From assembly GCA_021604585.1 (NCBI GenBank), contig BQJG01000020.1:1-52259 (forward strand): a DNA stretch of 52,259 bases, written 5' to 3'. Below, one piece after another: positions 1 through 8,901 of the stretch (within the stretch, counting starts at the first letter, position 1; each line of letters starts with the position of its first letter). The notes under the pieces were generated by a model. It saw only the letters and a list, made by a program, of their open reading frames with translations, was not told the origin of the DNA and ran no database searches. The position numbers and the translations under genes were made by a program. The stretch comes from Hyphococcus sp. (GTDB lineage: Bacteria; Pseudomonadota; Alphaproteobacteria; Caulobacterales; Parvularculaceae).

Positions 1-371
1 AGGCCGAGACGCGCCCAGGAGAGAACTTCAATCAGCTCTTCGAGCGTGCCAATGCCGCCCGGCAAGGTGAGGATGGCGTCCGATTCCTCGAACATCATCA
101 TCTTGCGCTCATGCATATTGGTGACGATCTTGTGATCGACGCCGTCGAGGATGCCCTCGAGTTCGACCAGAAAATCGGGAATGACGCCGAAGACTTTGCC
201 GCCTGCATCGCGCGCCGCGCCAGCGGTTGCGCCCATCAGGCCCATTTTGCCGCCGCCATAGACGATGCGAACCCCGCGCTTGGCGGCTTCCTGTCCGGTT
301 TGAATGGCGGCTTGTTCGAAGGCCGGATCGCTGCCTGGCCGCGATCCGCAGTAAACACATAATGATTTCAT
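1..371 (-). CDS. LOG-family cytokinin riboside 5'-monophosphate phosphoribohydrolase (partial)
   Basis: The N-terminal 123 residues are present; the C-terminus runs off the left edge. Translating the minus strand from the ATG at 371 gives MKSLCVYCGS, then YGGGKMGLMG near residue 38 and PGGIGTLEE near residue 104. These are the Rossmann nucleotide-binding elements and the PGGxGTxxE signature of the TIGR00730/LOG family, which removes ribose phosphate from adenine nucleotides such as cytokinin monophosphates. The family is often labelled 'lysine decarboxylase', which is historical. It is cytoplasmic and has no signal peptide. It is divergent from the LysM gene at 473, with about 100 bases between them. 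The family assignment is secure from the two motifs; the physiological substrate is not known from sequence. Confidence 0.88.
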   Translation of the reverse strand, partial: MKSLCVYCGSRPGSDPAFEQAAIQTGQEAAKRGVRIVYGGGKMGLMGATAGAARDAGGKVFGVIPDFLVELEGILDGVDHKIVTNMHERKMMMFEESDAILTLPGGIGTLEELIEVLSWARLG

Positions 372-472
372 AAGCTTGTACGTTTCTTGTTGTTGGGGTG
401 GCATTGTACGTGGTTTTGCGGTCGGGTAAAGTACCTTCAAAGCCGGATAGAAGTCGTTAAGGAGCCAGACCA

Positions 473-1444
473 GTGCGCGTCGTCATCATCATCTTGTTAC
501 TGATTGTTCTCGGCTTCATTGGCTGGAAGGCCGCAGAGCGCTTTAAGATTATCGACGGCCCGCAGCAAGAAACCGCAAGCTCCACCACGCCAGATAGTCG
601 CGAACCGGCGCGGGACAAGCCTGCAGAGCCCGCTTTGCCGAGTTTTGACATCGTTCGCGTTGATCGCACGGGCTATGCGGTGATCGCAGGCCGCGCCAAA
701 CCCGGATCGGAAGTGACGATATACGCCAATGACGACGAACTTGCGAAAACCCCCGCAGAGGCGGACGGCTCCTGGGTGATCGCCACTGACACGCCGCTGG
801 ATTCTGGCCCGGTCGAACTTAGTCTCACGATGAGGACAACAGATGGCGCTGTCATCCGTTCTGAGGATACGATTTTAATTTACGTGCCAGAGCGTGAAGG
901 CGATCTGCCGCTTGTGCTGCGGACAACGCCGGGCGGCGCCACGGAAGTTTTGCAAGACCCGCGGGACGCGCCGGAAGGCCTTGGGCCTCTCTCACTTGAT
1001 GTCATTGATTACGATGATACAGGCGCTGTGATTTTTTCAGGCCGCGCGACGCCAGGGCGCGTGGTTGAACTCTACATCAATCGCCAGCTTATCGGGCGGG
1101 TCGCCGCCAATGAGGATGGCCGCTGGACGGTAGCCCCGGAAGCGCAAGTGGCGCCCGGCGTTTATCAACTGCTGGTCATTCAACTCGACGAGTCGGGACG
1201 TCCTGAATACGCAATCGAGCTGCCGTTTGAACGCGCCACGATGGATCAGATTCAGCTGCGCGATGGCAAAGTGATTGTGCAGCCCGGAAACAGTCTGTGG
1301 CGCATCGCCCGCCGCGCTTATGGGCGGGGCGCGCAATACACAATCATTTATGAAGCGAACATGGCGCAGATCCGCGATCCGGATCTGATCTATCCGGGGC
1401 AAATCTTCGATGTGCCGGAAACTGAGGAAGCCGGCGGGAACTGA
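473..1444 (+). CDS. Membrane-anchored Ig-like/LysM domain protein
   Basis: A 323-residue protein. It starts with GTG at 473, preceded by AAGGAG eight bases upstream. Residues 1-18 are a hydrophobic segment (signal anchor), followed by a Pro/Glu-rich linker. Two Ig-like beta-sandwich repeats follow, at about 60-140 and 174-255. They resemble each other: both carry an 'I.GRAxPGxxVxxYxN' core and then a 'DGxW' turn, so they look like an internal duplication. Residues about 266-318 form a LysM peptidoglycan-binding domain (VQPGNSLWRIARRAYG and a closing IYPGQIFDVP). The topology suggests an inner-membrane anchor reaching into the periplasm and gripping the cell wall. The precise role is unknown. 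It converges on the RND permease with one base between the stop codons. Confidence 0.85.
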   Translation: MRVVIIILLLIVLGFIGWKAAERFKIIDGPQQETASSTTPDSREPARDKPAEPALPSFDIVRVDRTGYAVIAGRAKPGSEVTIYANDDELAKTPAEADGSWVIATDTPLDSGPVELSLTMRTTDGAVIRSEDTILIYVPEREGDLPLVLRTTPGGATEVLQDPRDAPEGLGPLSLDVIDYDDTGAVIFSGRATPGRVVELYINRQLIGRVAANEDGRWTVAPEAQVAPGVYQLLVIQLDESGRPEYAIELPFERATMDQIQLRDGKVIVQPGNSLWRIARRAYGRGAQYTIIYEANMAQIRDPDLIYPGQIFDVPETEEAGGN

Positions 1445-1445
1445 C

Positions 1446-4400
1446 TTATTCCGCCGCGTGCGGAACGTCCTGCTCGTCTTGCGGTTTGATCTGGTTGCCA
1501 GTCTTGACTGTCGGCTCTTTGCGTAAACGGCGCCATCCCCACAGGCATGCGCCTTTTAGTTTCGCCGCCGCCGCTGGCGCGCGATTGCGCAGCACAGTCG
1601 GCGCGGCCAGCATCACCGGGGTGATGATCAGCGTCAAGACGGTTGAGAAAGCGAGTCCGTAAACGACTGCAGAGGACAGCAACACCCACCAATCCGACGT
1701 TGTCGAACCGCGCGTGATGGTGCCTGCGGCAAAATCTACGTTGATCTCGAACACCATCGGCAACAGGCCTAGGATTGTTGTGGCAGTAGTGAGCAGCACG
1801 GGCCGAACACGCTGGGCGGCGGTTCTGACAACCGCATCTTCCACGGAAAGCCCCTTGCGGCGGAGATACTGATAGGTATCGATCAGTACGATATTGTTGT
1901 TCACGACAATCCCGGCGAGGGCGACAATGCCTGTGCCGGTCATAATGATGGAGATGTACTGACCTGTAAGGGCGATTGACAGCAGCACGCCAAAAACTGA
2001 CATAATCACGGCGGAGAGCGTTAGCAGCGCGTGATAGAAGCTGTTGAATTCGAGCAGCAGGATCATCGCGATCATAAAGATCGCCGCGAGCATGGCGTTT
2101 TGAAAGAAGGTGGCGGCTTGTTCGGTCTCTTCGTCCGCGCCACGCATGATCCATGTCACGTCATCGCCTAATGCGCCGGACTCCGCCCATTCTTTCAGGT
2201 GAGTGATTGCCTGGTCCTGACTGACGGCGTGACCTTCAACGCGTGTGTTTCCGTTGGCTTTGATGTCGATGACGCGATGGCCGTCGCGGCGGACAATGCG
2301 ATCAACCTGCGGCTTTGCTTCGCGTACGACAAAGTTTGAGAGGGGCACGGAGCCTTGCGGCGTTTGCACCCGGACATTGTCCAGCGCCAGGATATTGCGG
2401 TTTTCTTCCGGGTAACGCGCGCGAATATCGATTTCGTCGTCAGCGTCTGCGGGCCGATATTTGTCAATCAACAACCCGTCTGTCACGAATTGCAGCACGC
2501 CGCCCGCCTGTTGCACTGAGAGGCCATATCTGCCCGCCATGGCGCGATCGATTTCCATGTCCCACTCAATACCCGGGAGCGGCAGGGAGTCTTCCTGATC
2601 CATATAGGCGGGCACTTCTACGCCATCGACATCAATGGTGGTTGTGTCGATGAACTGGCGCGCCTTCTTTGCGGCGGCGACCATTGCGTCAAAATCACGA
2701 GACGAGATTTCAAGCTGCGCATCTTTGCCGACGGGCGGCCCGCTTTCCCGCTGACGCACTTCAACGATAACGCCGGGCACATTCTGAACAAGATCACGCA
2801 GCTCATCCAGAATCAGCAGCGAATGTTTGCGCTCGGAATAGGGGAGCAGGTCAATCCCGACCTGGCCGATTGTTTCTGCCGGCGTGTCATCGCCACTGCG
2901 GCCCGAAATTGAGCCGGTTTGCAGATAGAGATGCTCAATCGCCGGGTGATCCTTCACTCGTTCGGCGACTTCCTTGACGATTTCAATTCGCTGTCCGGCG
3001 GAAAGATTGCCGCGCGCGAGAACCAGCACGTTGATTTGCTCGTCATCGCTGCGAATGAAAAACTCAACATCAGGCGAGGCTATTTTGAAGGATTGGAGGC
3101 AAATAAAGGCGAGCGCCAACCCGCCTGCCGCGACCAATAACGGCCTCGCGACGAGCGACTTCAAAAACACGGCATAGGTCGCGACAGGACCGCGAAGCGT
3201 CGTTGGGTCAACCTCATCGACTTCGTATCTTTTTATGGGCCCTTCCGTTTTGCCTTTCAGCTTCAGTTTCTTTTTCATCCAATCGGGGATGCCGAACAGT
3301 GCGCCAAGCACCGGAAGGAAGATCAGCGCCACGACGAGCGATGCGAGGAGCACAAAGATGAGTGTAATCGGCAGGAATTTCATAAACTCGCCGGGGATCG
3401 AGTTCCAGAACAGGAATGGCACGAACGCCGCCAGCGTCGTCGCAGTGGAGGTAATCACCGGCCAGAACATGCGTTTTGACGCTTCAAGATAAGCTGTCTT
3501 TCGATCCGCGCCTTCCGCCATGCGCCGGTCCGCATATTCAACAATGACGATAGCGCCGTCTACAAGCATGCCGACGGCGAGGATCAACCCGAACATCACC
3601 ATCATGTTCAGCGTGTAGCCATTTACGGCGAGCAGTAGAAAACCCATCAAAAAAGTTGTTGGAATAGCAATGCCTACCATCAAAGCAGAACGAAGGCCGA
3701 GCGCTGCAACAATGACAATCATCACGAGAAGCACGGCGGTCATCACCGACGCGGTGAGACCCTCCAGATTGTCCTTCACTTGTACGGATTGATCGCTCAG
3801 GAATTCATATTTGACCGAGGACGGCCAGAGTTTTGCTTCATCTTCGACGGCGGCGCGCGCTTGTTCAATGGTTTCGACGATGTTGGAGCCCGCCCGCTTG
3901 GTGAGCTCCACGCCAATCGCCATTTCGCCATTGAACAGGGCGTAACCTTGCCTGTCCTTGAACGTCCGGCGCACCGTGGCGATGTCGCCAATTGTTACAA
4001 CATTGTCGCCGCTAACGCGCACCGGAATCGAAGCAAGATCGGCGGCGTTTTTGACAAGACCTGGCGCCTTGATCGAAAAGCGTCCGTCTTCGAGGTTCAC
4101 CGAACCCGCCGTGACGAGCCGGTTGTTGGCGTTGACGGCGTTGACCACTTCGACCTCGGTCAGGCCGTAAGATTCCAGCACTTTCGGATCGACGATAACT
4201 TCCAGCAATTCCTCACGCGCGCCGGTGAGACGCGCCTCAAGCACACCGGAGATGCTCTCAAGTCTGTCTTCCAAGCTTTTGGCGGCCTCAAATAAGGCGC
4301 GCTCGGGCGCATCGCCATATATGATAGTGGTCAGGATCGGAAACTGGTTTTGGAGATTGAATTCCTTGACGATGGGTTCTTCGGCGTTGGAAGGGTATTC

Positions 4401-4754
4401 AGCTTTAGCCCGGTCAACTGCCTCACGCACATCCAGCAACGCTTGATCAATGTCGACGGTTGCGTTGAATTCAAGCGTTATGTGCGCGGCGCCGTCATAG
4501 GCGACGGCGTCCATCTGCTTGATGCCTTCGACATTTTGCAATTCAAGCTCGGTTGGCCGCACCAGCAAGCGTTCGCCGTCTTCGGGTGAAACGCCGGGAA
4601 GCGGCATGGACACGGAGATGAAAGGGGCCTGAATGTCGGGCTCCGCCTCTCGCGGAATAGTCACATAGGCGCCATAGCCAAACAGAATCATGACGACCAG
4701 CGCCGTCATCACCACGCGCATTCGCGAGAAGGCGGCGTCGATCAGGCCTGTCAT
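1446..4754 (-). CDS. RND efflux permease (AcrB/HAE1-like)
   Basis: A 1102-residue inner-membrane proton-driven pump of the resistance-nodulation-division superfamily. It has the usual plan: TM1 near residue 15-33, a large periplasmic porter domain, TM2-6 (about 335-490), a second porter domain and TM8-12 (about 880-1050). The proton-relay motif in TM4 reads LVDGAIVIVE (397-406), so only the first of the two aspartates of AcrB-type pumps is kept. TM10 has VVNNNIVLID (950-959), with no lysine where AcrB has one. A hydrophilic tail of about 45 residues ends the protein. Its start overlaps the adaptor gene by four bases, so the two are translationally coupled. No outer-membrane channel gene is in the window. 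Substrate cannot be deduced. Confidence 0.93.
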   Translation of the reverse strand: MTGLIDAAFSRMRVVMTALVVMILFGYGAYVTIPREAEPDIQAPFISVSMPLPGVSPEDGERLLVRPTELELQNVEGIKQMDAVAYDGAAHITLEFNATVDIDQALLDVREAVDRAKAEYPSNAEEPIVKEFNLQNQFPILTTIIYGDAPERALFEAAKSLEDRLESISGVLEARLTGAREELLEVIVDPKVLESYGLTEVEVVNAVNANNRLVTAGSVNLEDGRFSIKAPGLVKNAADLASIPVRVSGDNVVTIGDIATVRRTFKDRQGYALFNGEMAIGVELTKRAGSNIVETIEQARAAVEDEAKLWPSSVKYEFLSDQSVQVKDNLEGLTASVMTAVLLVMIVIVAALGLRSALMVGIAIPTTFLMGFLLLAVNGYTLNMMVMFGLILAVGMLVDGAIVIVEYADRRMAEGADRKTAYLEASKRMFWPVITSTATTLAAFVPFLFWNSIPGEFMKFLPITLIFVLLASLVVALIFLPVLGALFGIPDWMKKKLKLKGKTEGPIKRYEVDEVDPTTLRGPVATYAVFLKSLVARPLLVAAGGLALAFICLQSFKIASPDVEFFIRSDDEQINVLVLARGNLSAGQRIEIVKEVAERVKDHPAIEHLYLQTGSISGRSGDDTPAETIGQVGIDLLPYSERKHSLLILDELRDLVQNVPGVIVEVRQRESGPPVGKDAQLEISSRDFDAMVAAAKKARQFIDTTTIDVDGVEVPAYMDQEDSLPLPGIEWDMEIDRAMAGRYGLSVQQAGGVLQFVTDGLLIDKYRPADADDEIDIRARYPEENRNILALDNVRVQTPQGSVPLSNFVVREAKPQVDRIVRRDGHRVIDIKANGNTRVEGHAVSQDQAITHLKEWAESGALGDDVTWIMRGADEETEQAATFFQNAMLAAIFMIAMILLLEFNSFYHALLTLSAVIMSVFGVLLSIALTGQYISIIMTGTGIVALAGIVVNNNIVLIDTYQYLRRKGLSVEDAVVRTAAQRVRPVLLTTATTILGLLPMVFEINVDFAAGTITRGSTTSDWWVLLSSAVVYGLAFSTVLTLIITPVMLAAPTVLRNRAPAAAAKLKGACLWGWRRLRKEPTVKTGNQIKPQDEQDVPHAAE

Positions 4755-5818
4755 GATGCGGACTCGCTTATGCTGACGGCCTCAACTTTCTGGCCAGCAC
4801 TGACATAACCTTGACCTCTGACAATCAGACGGATATCGCCCTTAAGCCCGCCGACCCAGACTCCAGATGGCGTTTCGCCAATGAGGCGAACAGGCGAGAA
4901 CGACACAATATTTTCTGCGGTCAGTGTGCGCAGGCCAATTTCGCCTTCATCGTTCAGGACAAGAGCAACCCGCGGCACTTTATGCGCGCTGCGCTCTTCG
5001 GCGAAGACCTTGAAGTCAGCTGTCACGCCATCGCGCAGCGCGCCGTCTTCGTTTGGCACTTCAAGTTCAACATCGAAGGTGCGTGTCGCAGGGTCGGCGC
5101 TGGCGGCGACAAAGCGCACAACGCCGTCCACTGTTTCTCCTGTCGCCAACCGGGCGCTGCCGTGATTTCCCTTTTGTATCTTGCTGACGTCGCGTTCAGA
5201 AACGGCGCCGACAACGAGAAACGGAGAGCGTTGAATGACGGTGGCGCAGGGGTCGCCAACTTTAAGGAAATCGCCTTCCTCGGCTAATCTGGCTTCATAG
5301 ACGCCGTCAAAGGGCGCGGTAATATTGGTGTTGGAGATTTCGATTTTTGCGCGTTCGAGCTGTGCTGCGAACTGGTCGCGGACGGCCTTGGCGGCGGCGA
5401 CAGCGGTCTCGGAGCGAAAACCATCAGCGCTCAGCTTTAAGGCAGCGTCGTAATCGAGGTCAGCTTTGGCAAATCCTGCGCGGGCCTCTGCGAGTTGCGC
5501 ACTGCGTGCATCAACATTTAAACGGCACAACACATCGCCAGCTTTTACCTGTGCGCCAAGCTCTGTTGGAGTTGCAGCTACGGCGCCGCTGGTTTCAGCA
5601 CGAACAACGACTTTTCGCTCAGCCTTGGTGCGTCCGCGCACAGTGATTTCGTCGCGCCACTCTGCAGGGGAGACGGTGTCATAGACGACGCTGAATTGTT
5701 CTGAGGCAGCGGCCTCAGCCTGTTCTGGAGCGCTACCGAACAGCCCTTTGGCCAAAAAGTAAAGGATGATCAGGGCGACAAATATGCCGGCAAGCTTAAC
5801 AGACTGGGAAACATTCAT
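4751..5818 (-). CDS. RND efflux periplasmic adaptor (membrane fusion protein, HlyD/MexA family)
   Basis: A 355-residue adaptor joining the RND permease to an outer-membrane channel. Residues 9-27 are an uncleaved-looking hydrophobic anchor. The lipoyl/barrel-sandwich half-motifs lie at about 70-110 (VVRAETSGAV and GAQVKAGDVLCRL) and 165-195 (ITAPFDGVYEARLAEEGDFLKVGDP). Between them is a short helical hairpin rich in Ala, Glu and Arg, and beyond them beta-barrel and membrane-proximal domains. The length fits the family. It is the first gene of the two-gene operon and overlaps the permease start. A possible promoter with an unusually long spacer and a dyad lies 72-103 bases upstream of the ATG. 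Confidence 0.9.
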   Translation of the reverse strand: MNVSQSVKLAGIFVALIILYFLAKGLFGSAPEQAEAAASEQFSVVYDTVSPAEWRDEITVRGRTKAERKVVVRAETSGAVAATPTELGAQVKAGDVLCRLNVDARSAQLAEARAGFAKADLDYDAALKLSADGFRSETAVAAAKAVRDQFAAQLERAKIEISNTNITAPFDGVYEARLAEEGDFLKVGDPCATVIQRSPFLVVGAVSERDVSKIQKGNHGSARLATGETVDGVVRFVAASADPATRTFDVELEVPNEDGALRDGVTADFKVFAEERSAHKVPRVALVLNDEGEIGLRTLTAENIVSFSPVRLIGETPSGVWVGGLKGDIRLIVRGQGYVSAGQKVEAVSISESAS

Positions 5819-5889
5819 GACGCCGGCTCTTTACCAGGATGGATAACAGGAAGTTAAAGGCTTTTGGGTGAAGAAAACCTTCACGGTTC

Positions 5890-5921
5890 ACTATACTGGG
5901 GAGGTTACCGGCCTCCTTCAA
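5890..5921 (-). promoter_or_regulatory. Candidate promoter of the RND operon with 20-bp spacer and internal dyad
   Basis: Reading leftward, TTGAAG (5921-5916) and TATAGT (5895-5890) are separated by 20 bases, longer than a normal 17-bp spacer. A GGAGG...CCTCC dyad (5916-5900) sits inside the spacer. Long spacers with a central dyad are characteristic of promoters activated by MerR-family DNA-distorting regulators. No merR gene is in the window, so this is inference from layout only. Confidence 0.35.
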
Positions 5922-5958
5922 GCGTGAGCGGCTGCCGTTAACTGCTATTTATGACATT

Positions 5959-5977
5959 GGTTCGTGCGAAACGAACC
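5959..5977. repeat. Perfect 7-bp inverted repeat (hairpin)
   Basis: GGTTCGT and ACGAACC are separated by five bases, in the gap between the cpsD-like stop at 6030 and the RND operon. No T-run follows on either strand, so it is not a classical Rho-independent terminator. It could be an operator or a transcript-end hairpin for the leftward exopolysaccharide genes. Confidence 0.4.
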
Positions 5978-6029
5978 TACGTTGGGTCGCGCCTGACGGC
6001 TCGGCCCTGCCGGTTTCGGCGGCCCCAGA

Positions 6030-6878
6030 TCAGTAATACTGATTTGGCATGAAGGCGGCTGGCGCTTTGTTGAGGACTGTCCCGAGAATATTGGTTTTGC
6101 TGAGTATTCGCCGGGCCTCTTTCAGATCGTCGGTGCGGGTGTCGCCGCTGGCGGCGACCAGCAGGGCGCAATCAACCTTTGGTAGAAAGGCAATCGTGTC
6201 GTCGCAACCGAGCAAAGGCGACATGTCGAAGATTACAACCCGCGATCCAAACTCGTTTACTGCGCCGTCAATCAATTGGTCTGCCCTGGCGGATGTCAAA
6301 TGCTCGGCCCCGCGCCGCGTCACACGTTCATTGGCGACGAGAACCACATCAGAAAGTCCCGGACGAACAGCCACATCCCGCAATTCTCTTTTGCCCTCGA
6401 AAAAATCCAGGGAAGAAGGAAACTCCTTTATTCCCAGATAGCGTGCGACGCTTGGACGGTAAAAATCGAGATCTACCAGCGTGGCGCGAGAACCGGCTTT
6501 TGAGCTGATGGCGATCGCCAGATTGATGGCGGTCACTGTTTTGCCTGCGCCTGAACCCGGCGAGACGACAGCGATGGTTTTCCAGCCTTCAGCATCCATT
6601 TTCTGCAGAACGCGTGTGCGCAAAACGCGATAGGCGTTCAGGACCGGATCCTGTTCGTTGGCGATGATGCGGTTGCGGGCGAAATTTTCAAAGTTGCAGT
6701 TCACCTGACGCAAATTGAGTTCATCGGTCGCGGTTTGAGGAATCTGCGCTGCTGACTCGGCGGATTGCTGTGCACGCATCGCCGCAGCGATGGGGGCGGG
6801 CGCTGCGTCACGCTTGGGCGTCTCATTGCCTTCCCGGGTCTGCCTTGCGCGTGTGACGGCGTTGCGAATTCGATCCAT
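6030..6878 (-). CDS. CpsD/CapB-type BY-kinase-like ATPase of the exopolysaccharide locus
   Basis: A 282-residue cytoplasmic P-loop protein of the bacterial tyrosine kinase family that partners Wzz-type proteins. Walker A is GSGAGKT (108-114) in the context VSPGSGAGKTVTAINLA, and Walker A' is LVDLDFYRPS (134-143). A Walker-B-like VVIFDMSPLL lies near 220. The first ~60 residues are a low-complexity Ala/Gln/Arg linker. The C-terminus ends NQYY, so the tyrosine cluster that is autophosphorylated in this family is reduced to two adjacent tyrosines. AAGGCGAG just upstream supports the ATG at 6878. It is separated by 34 bases from the upstream wzz-like gene and co-directional with it. It probably controls polymer length or export together with that gene; kinase activity is not proven. 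Confidence 0.85.
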   Translation of the reverse strand: MDRIRNAVTRARQTREGNETPKRDAAPAPIAAAMRAQQSAESAAQIPQTATDELNLRQVNCNFENFARNRIIANEQDPVLNAYRVLRTRVLQKMDAEGWKTIAVVSPGSGAGKTVTAINLAIAISSKAGSRATLVDLDFYRPSVARYLGIKEFPSSLDFFEGKRELRDVAVRPGLSDVVLVANERVTRRGAEHLTSARADQLIDGAVNEFGSRVVIFDMSPLLGCDDTIAFLPKVDCALLVAASGDTRTDDLKEARRILSKTNILGTVLNKAPAAFMPNQYY

Positions 6879-6912
6879 GGTCTCGCCTTACTTTGTACTT
6901 CTCAGCATCAAC

Positions 6913-8577
6913 TTATAGAGCCGGTTCCGGCTGCTCGACCGGATGGCGATGTTTGCCCCGCTTGCCGGCAAAAGGCTTGGCTAGCGGCCAGCGGGATTTT
7001 TTGTCGGCGTCGCTATAGATATACGGAATAACGGCGATGGGTTGGCCATCGAGAATGGACGCAAGATGATTGCGGCCGCGAATACGCGACTGAAGCATCT
7101 CCAGCCCTAATGCGACAGCGCCGCCAGCGCCGAGCGCCAATATTATCGCCGCGAAGATCAGTTTTGGCCGGTCAGGGCTCGAAGGCTTGTCAGGCCGCAG
7201 CGCCGGCTCAAGAATTGAGAACTTTTCGGCTTGCTGGTTTTCTTCCAGGTTTTCGGCAAGCTGCGCATTGCCGCGTTTTGCGAGCACATCCTGATATTCG
7301 CTGAACAGATTGTCGTAGTCGCGGGTGAGCGCCGTAATGCCGCGTTCGACTTCCGGCGTGCGAGCAATCCGGGCCTCAAGATCGGCAATCTGCGCAAGGG
7401 TTTCGTCAATCCGCTTGTTTTGCATCCGGATGCGATTTTCAATGACGGCGATGCGCCCTTCCATCTGCACGCCGGTGATGTCGTTGGAGCCCTTGCGGGT
7501 TTCTTCCGAAATCCGCTCGCTGAGCGCATTGCGTGCGGTTTCGACATCCGTTTCGGCGGCGGCGATGGCTTCAGGATCCGGCGCAGCCGCGCGTTCCAAC
7601 TCCGTGAGCGCATCCTCTGTCTTGCTGAGCTCGTCACGTAACCGCGTTATGTCCTGGCTGGGGGCCATACGCGCTTTGAGCGAGGCGATCTCTTCGCGCT
7701 TGGCGACAATTTCAGGATAATTATCGCGATAGGTGGCGCGCAATCTGGCGAGTTGGGACTCAAGCGCCGCTAATTCCGCCCCCATGCTGTTGTCGCCATG
7801 GGCGCCGCTGATGAGTTGCGTTTCCAGAAAGCGGCGCTCTTCTTCTAGCTGCGTGGTCGTTGACTGCGCCGTCGCCAACTCGCCGCGCGCGCGTTCGAGC
7901 ATGTTGAGATGCATGTTAAGATGTTCGGGCAGGGAGCCAGCATTGCTGGTTTTAAAATCCGCAACGCGCTTTTCCATTTTTGCAACTTCATCACGCAGGC
8001 GCGCTGCTTCGCGATCGAAAAACTCCGTTGTATTGGAGGCGCCTGTGGTGCGTGAGCGGACATCTTCGTCAAGGAAGAGCGTGATGAATTTGTTAGCGAC
8101 CAGAAATGCTTTGCCGGCGTCGCGATCTGTATAGCCAACAGTGAAGGCAATGGTGTTGTCGCGGTTGGAGCTGCGGGCCTGGGCTGATGTCGTGATCAGA
8201 TCGACCTTTAGCCTGTTGCGCATCAAGGTGACGCGTTCGCTTTCAGAGAGGCCCAAAGAGCGAGGAAACAGCTCGTATTCGTCGGCGACTTCCAGAAGCC
8301 GATTGCGGGTCATCACACGCTGGCGGATCGTCGAGATTCTCTCCTGCGCATAGGAGTTGATTGTGGATTGAACCATCTCCGTTGGGATTTGCTGCGATTC
8401 AACAAGAATAGTGCCTTGCGCCGAGTATTTCGCCGGCAAAAGCATGACGACGACAATCCCGAGCGGTGCGATGATGATCGCTGGGATGATAAAAGCCAGA
8501 AAGCGGCGCTTGAGGATGATCAGCGCGTCTTCGAGTGATAATTCGTCGCCCATAATGCGATGCTTCCGCTTCTTCAT
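6913..8577 (-). CDS. Wzz-type chain-length determinant of the exosortase EPS system
   Basis: A 554-residue polysaccharide co-polymerase. It has a cytoplasmic N-terminus, TM1 at about 28-47, and a long periplasmic region containing extended coiled coil (about 190-440, rich in Glu, Arg and Ala with heptads). TM2 is at about 480-500, followed by a basic cytoplasmic tail. Proteins of this shape in exosortase loci set polymer length and pair with the separate tyrosine kinase next door. Met9 (MGDELSLEDAL) is an alternative start with an upstream GAAGCGGAAG. It lies between the exosortase and the kinase genes in one leftward run. The 324-base gap upstream means it may have its own promoter. Confidence 0.87.
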   Translation of the reverse strand: MKKRKHRIMGDELSLEDALIILKRRFLAFIIPAIIIAPLGIVVVMLLPAKYSAQGTILVESQQIPTEMVQSTINSYAQERISTIRQRVMTRNRLLEVADEYELFPRSLGLSESERVTLMRNRLKVDLITTSAQARSSNRDNTIAFTVGYTDRDAGKAFLVANKFITLFLDEDVRSRTTGASNTTEFFDREAARLRDEVAKMEKRVADFKTSNAGSLPEHLNMHLNMLERARGELATAQSTTTQLEEERRFLETQLISGAHGDNSMGAELAALESQLARLRATYRDNYPEIVAKREEIASLKARMAPSQDITRLRDELSKTEDALTELERAAAPDPEAIAAAETDVETARNALSERISEETRKGSNDITGVQMEGRIAVIENRIRMQNKRIDETLAQIADLEARIARTPEVERGITALTRDYDNLFSEYQDVLAKRGNAQLAENLEENQQAEKFSILEPALRPDKPSSPDRPKLIFAAIILALGAGGAVALGLEMLQSRIRGRNHLASILDGQPIAVIPYIYSDADKKSRWPLAKPFAGKRGKHRHPVEQPEPAL

Positions 8578-8901
8578 GACGCCTGACTGCGCCGGTGGGG
8601 GCGCCGGCCCCGCTTATTCTGTCCTAATTTGCAAATATTACGCCGATTTCAAGGCGATTAGCGTCTAGCCAAAGCTCAATTTCAGTTATTTTTTGCCGCT
8701 CGTGTTGGCTTGAATTCTGGCTCCCACACCCATTTGTCCGCGCCCAGAGCTAAATCAGGCCCTGCCATGCGAGGACGGCAAGGTAAAACAATACCTTAAA
8801 GGCTGTCTTAGCAAACGCGGAAAAGCCGGGAAACCACAAAAATCCGTCTTGCTCCCCGGGTCTGCCCGGTGCGCCGGCCTCCGGTGAGCGAAGGAGGGTA
8901 A
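8578..8901. other. Intergenic region between exosortase and chain-length genes
   Basis: This 324-base stretch has no convincing reading frame on either strand. It contains a GC-rich palindromic patch at about 8595-8610 just upstream of the wzz-like start, and a CCGGG/CCCGG hairpin at 8856-8869 just beyond the exosortase stop, which may help end that transcript. There is no adjoining T-run. I could not identify a good promoter by eye. Confidence 0.4.

Noticed and set aside
1390..2154. Long leftward frame (254 codons) overlapping the end of the RND permease
   Set aside because: Arg/His-rich shadow of the permease gene in another frame; no start signal and no protein-like pattern.
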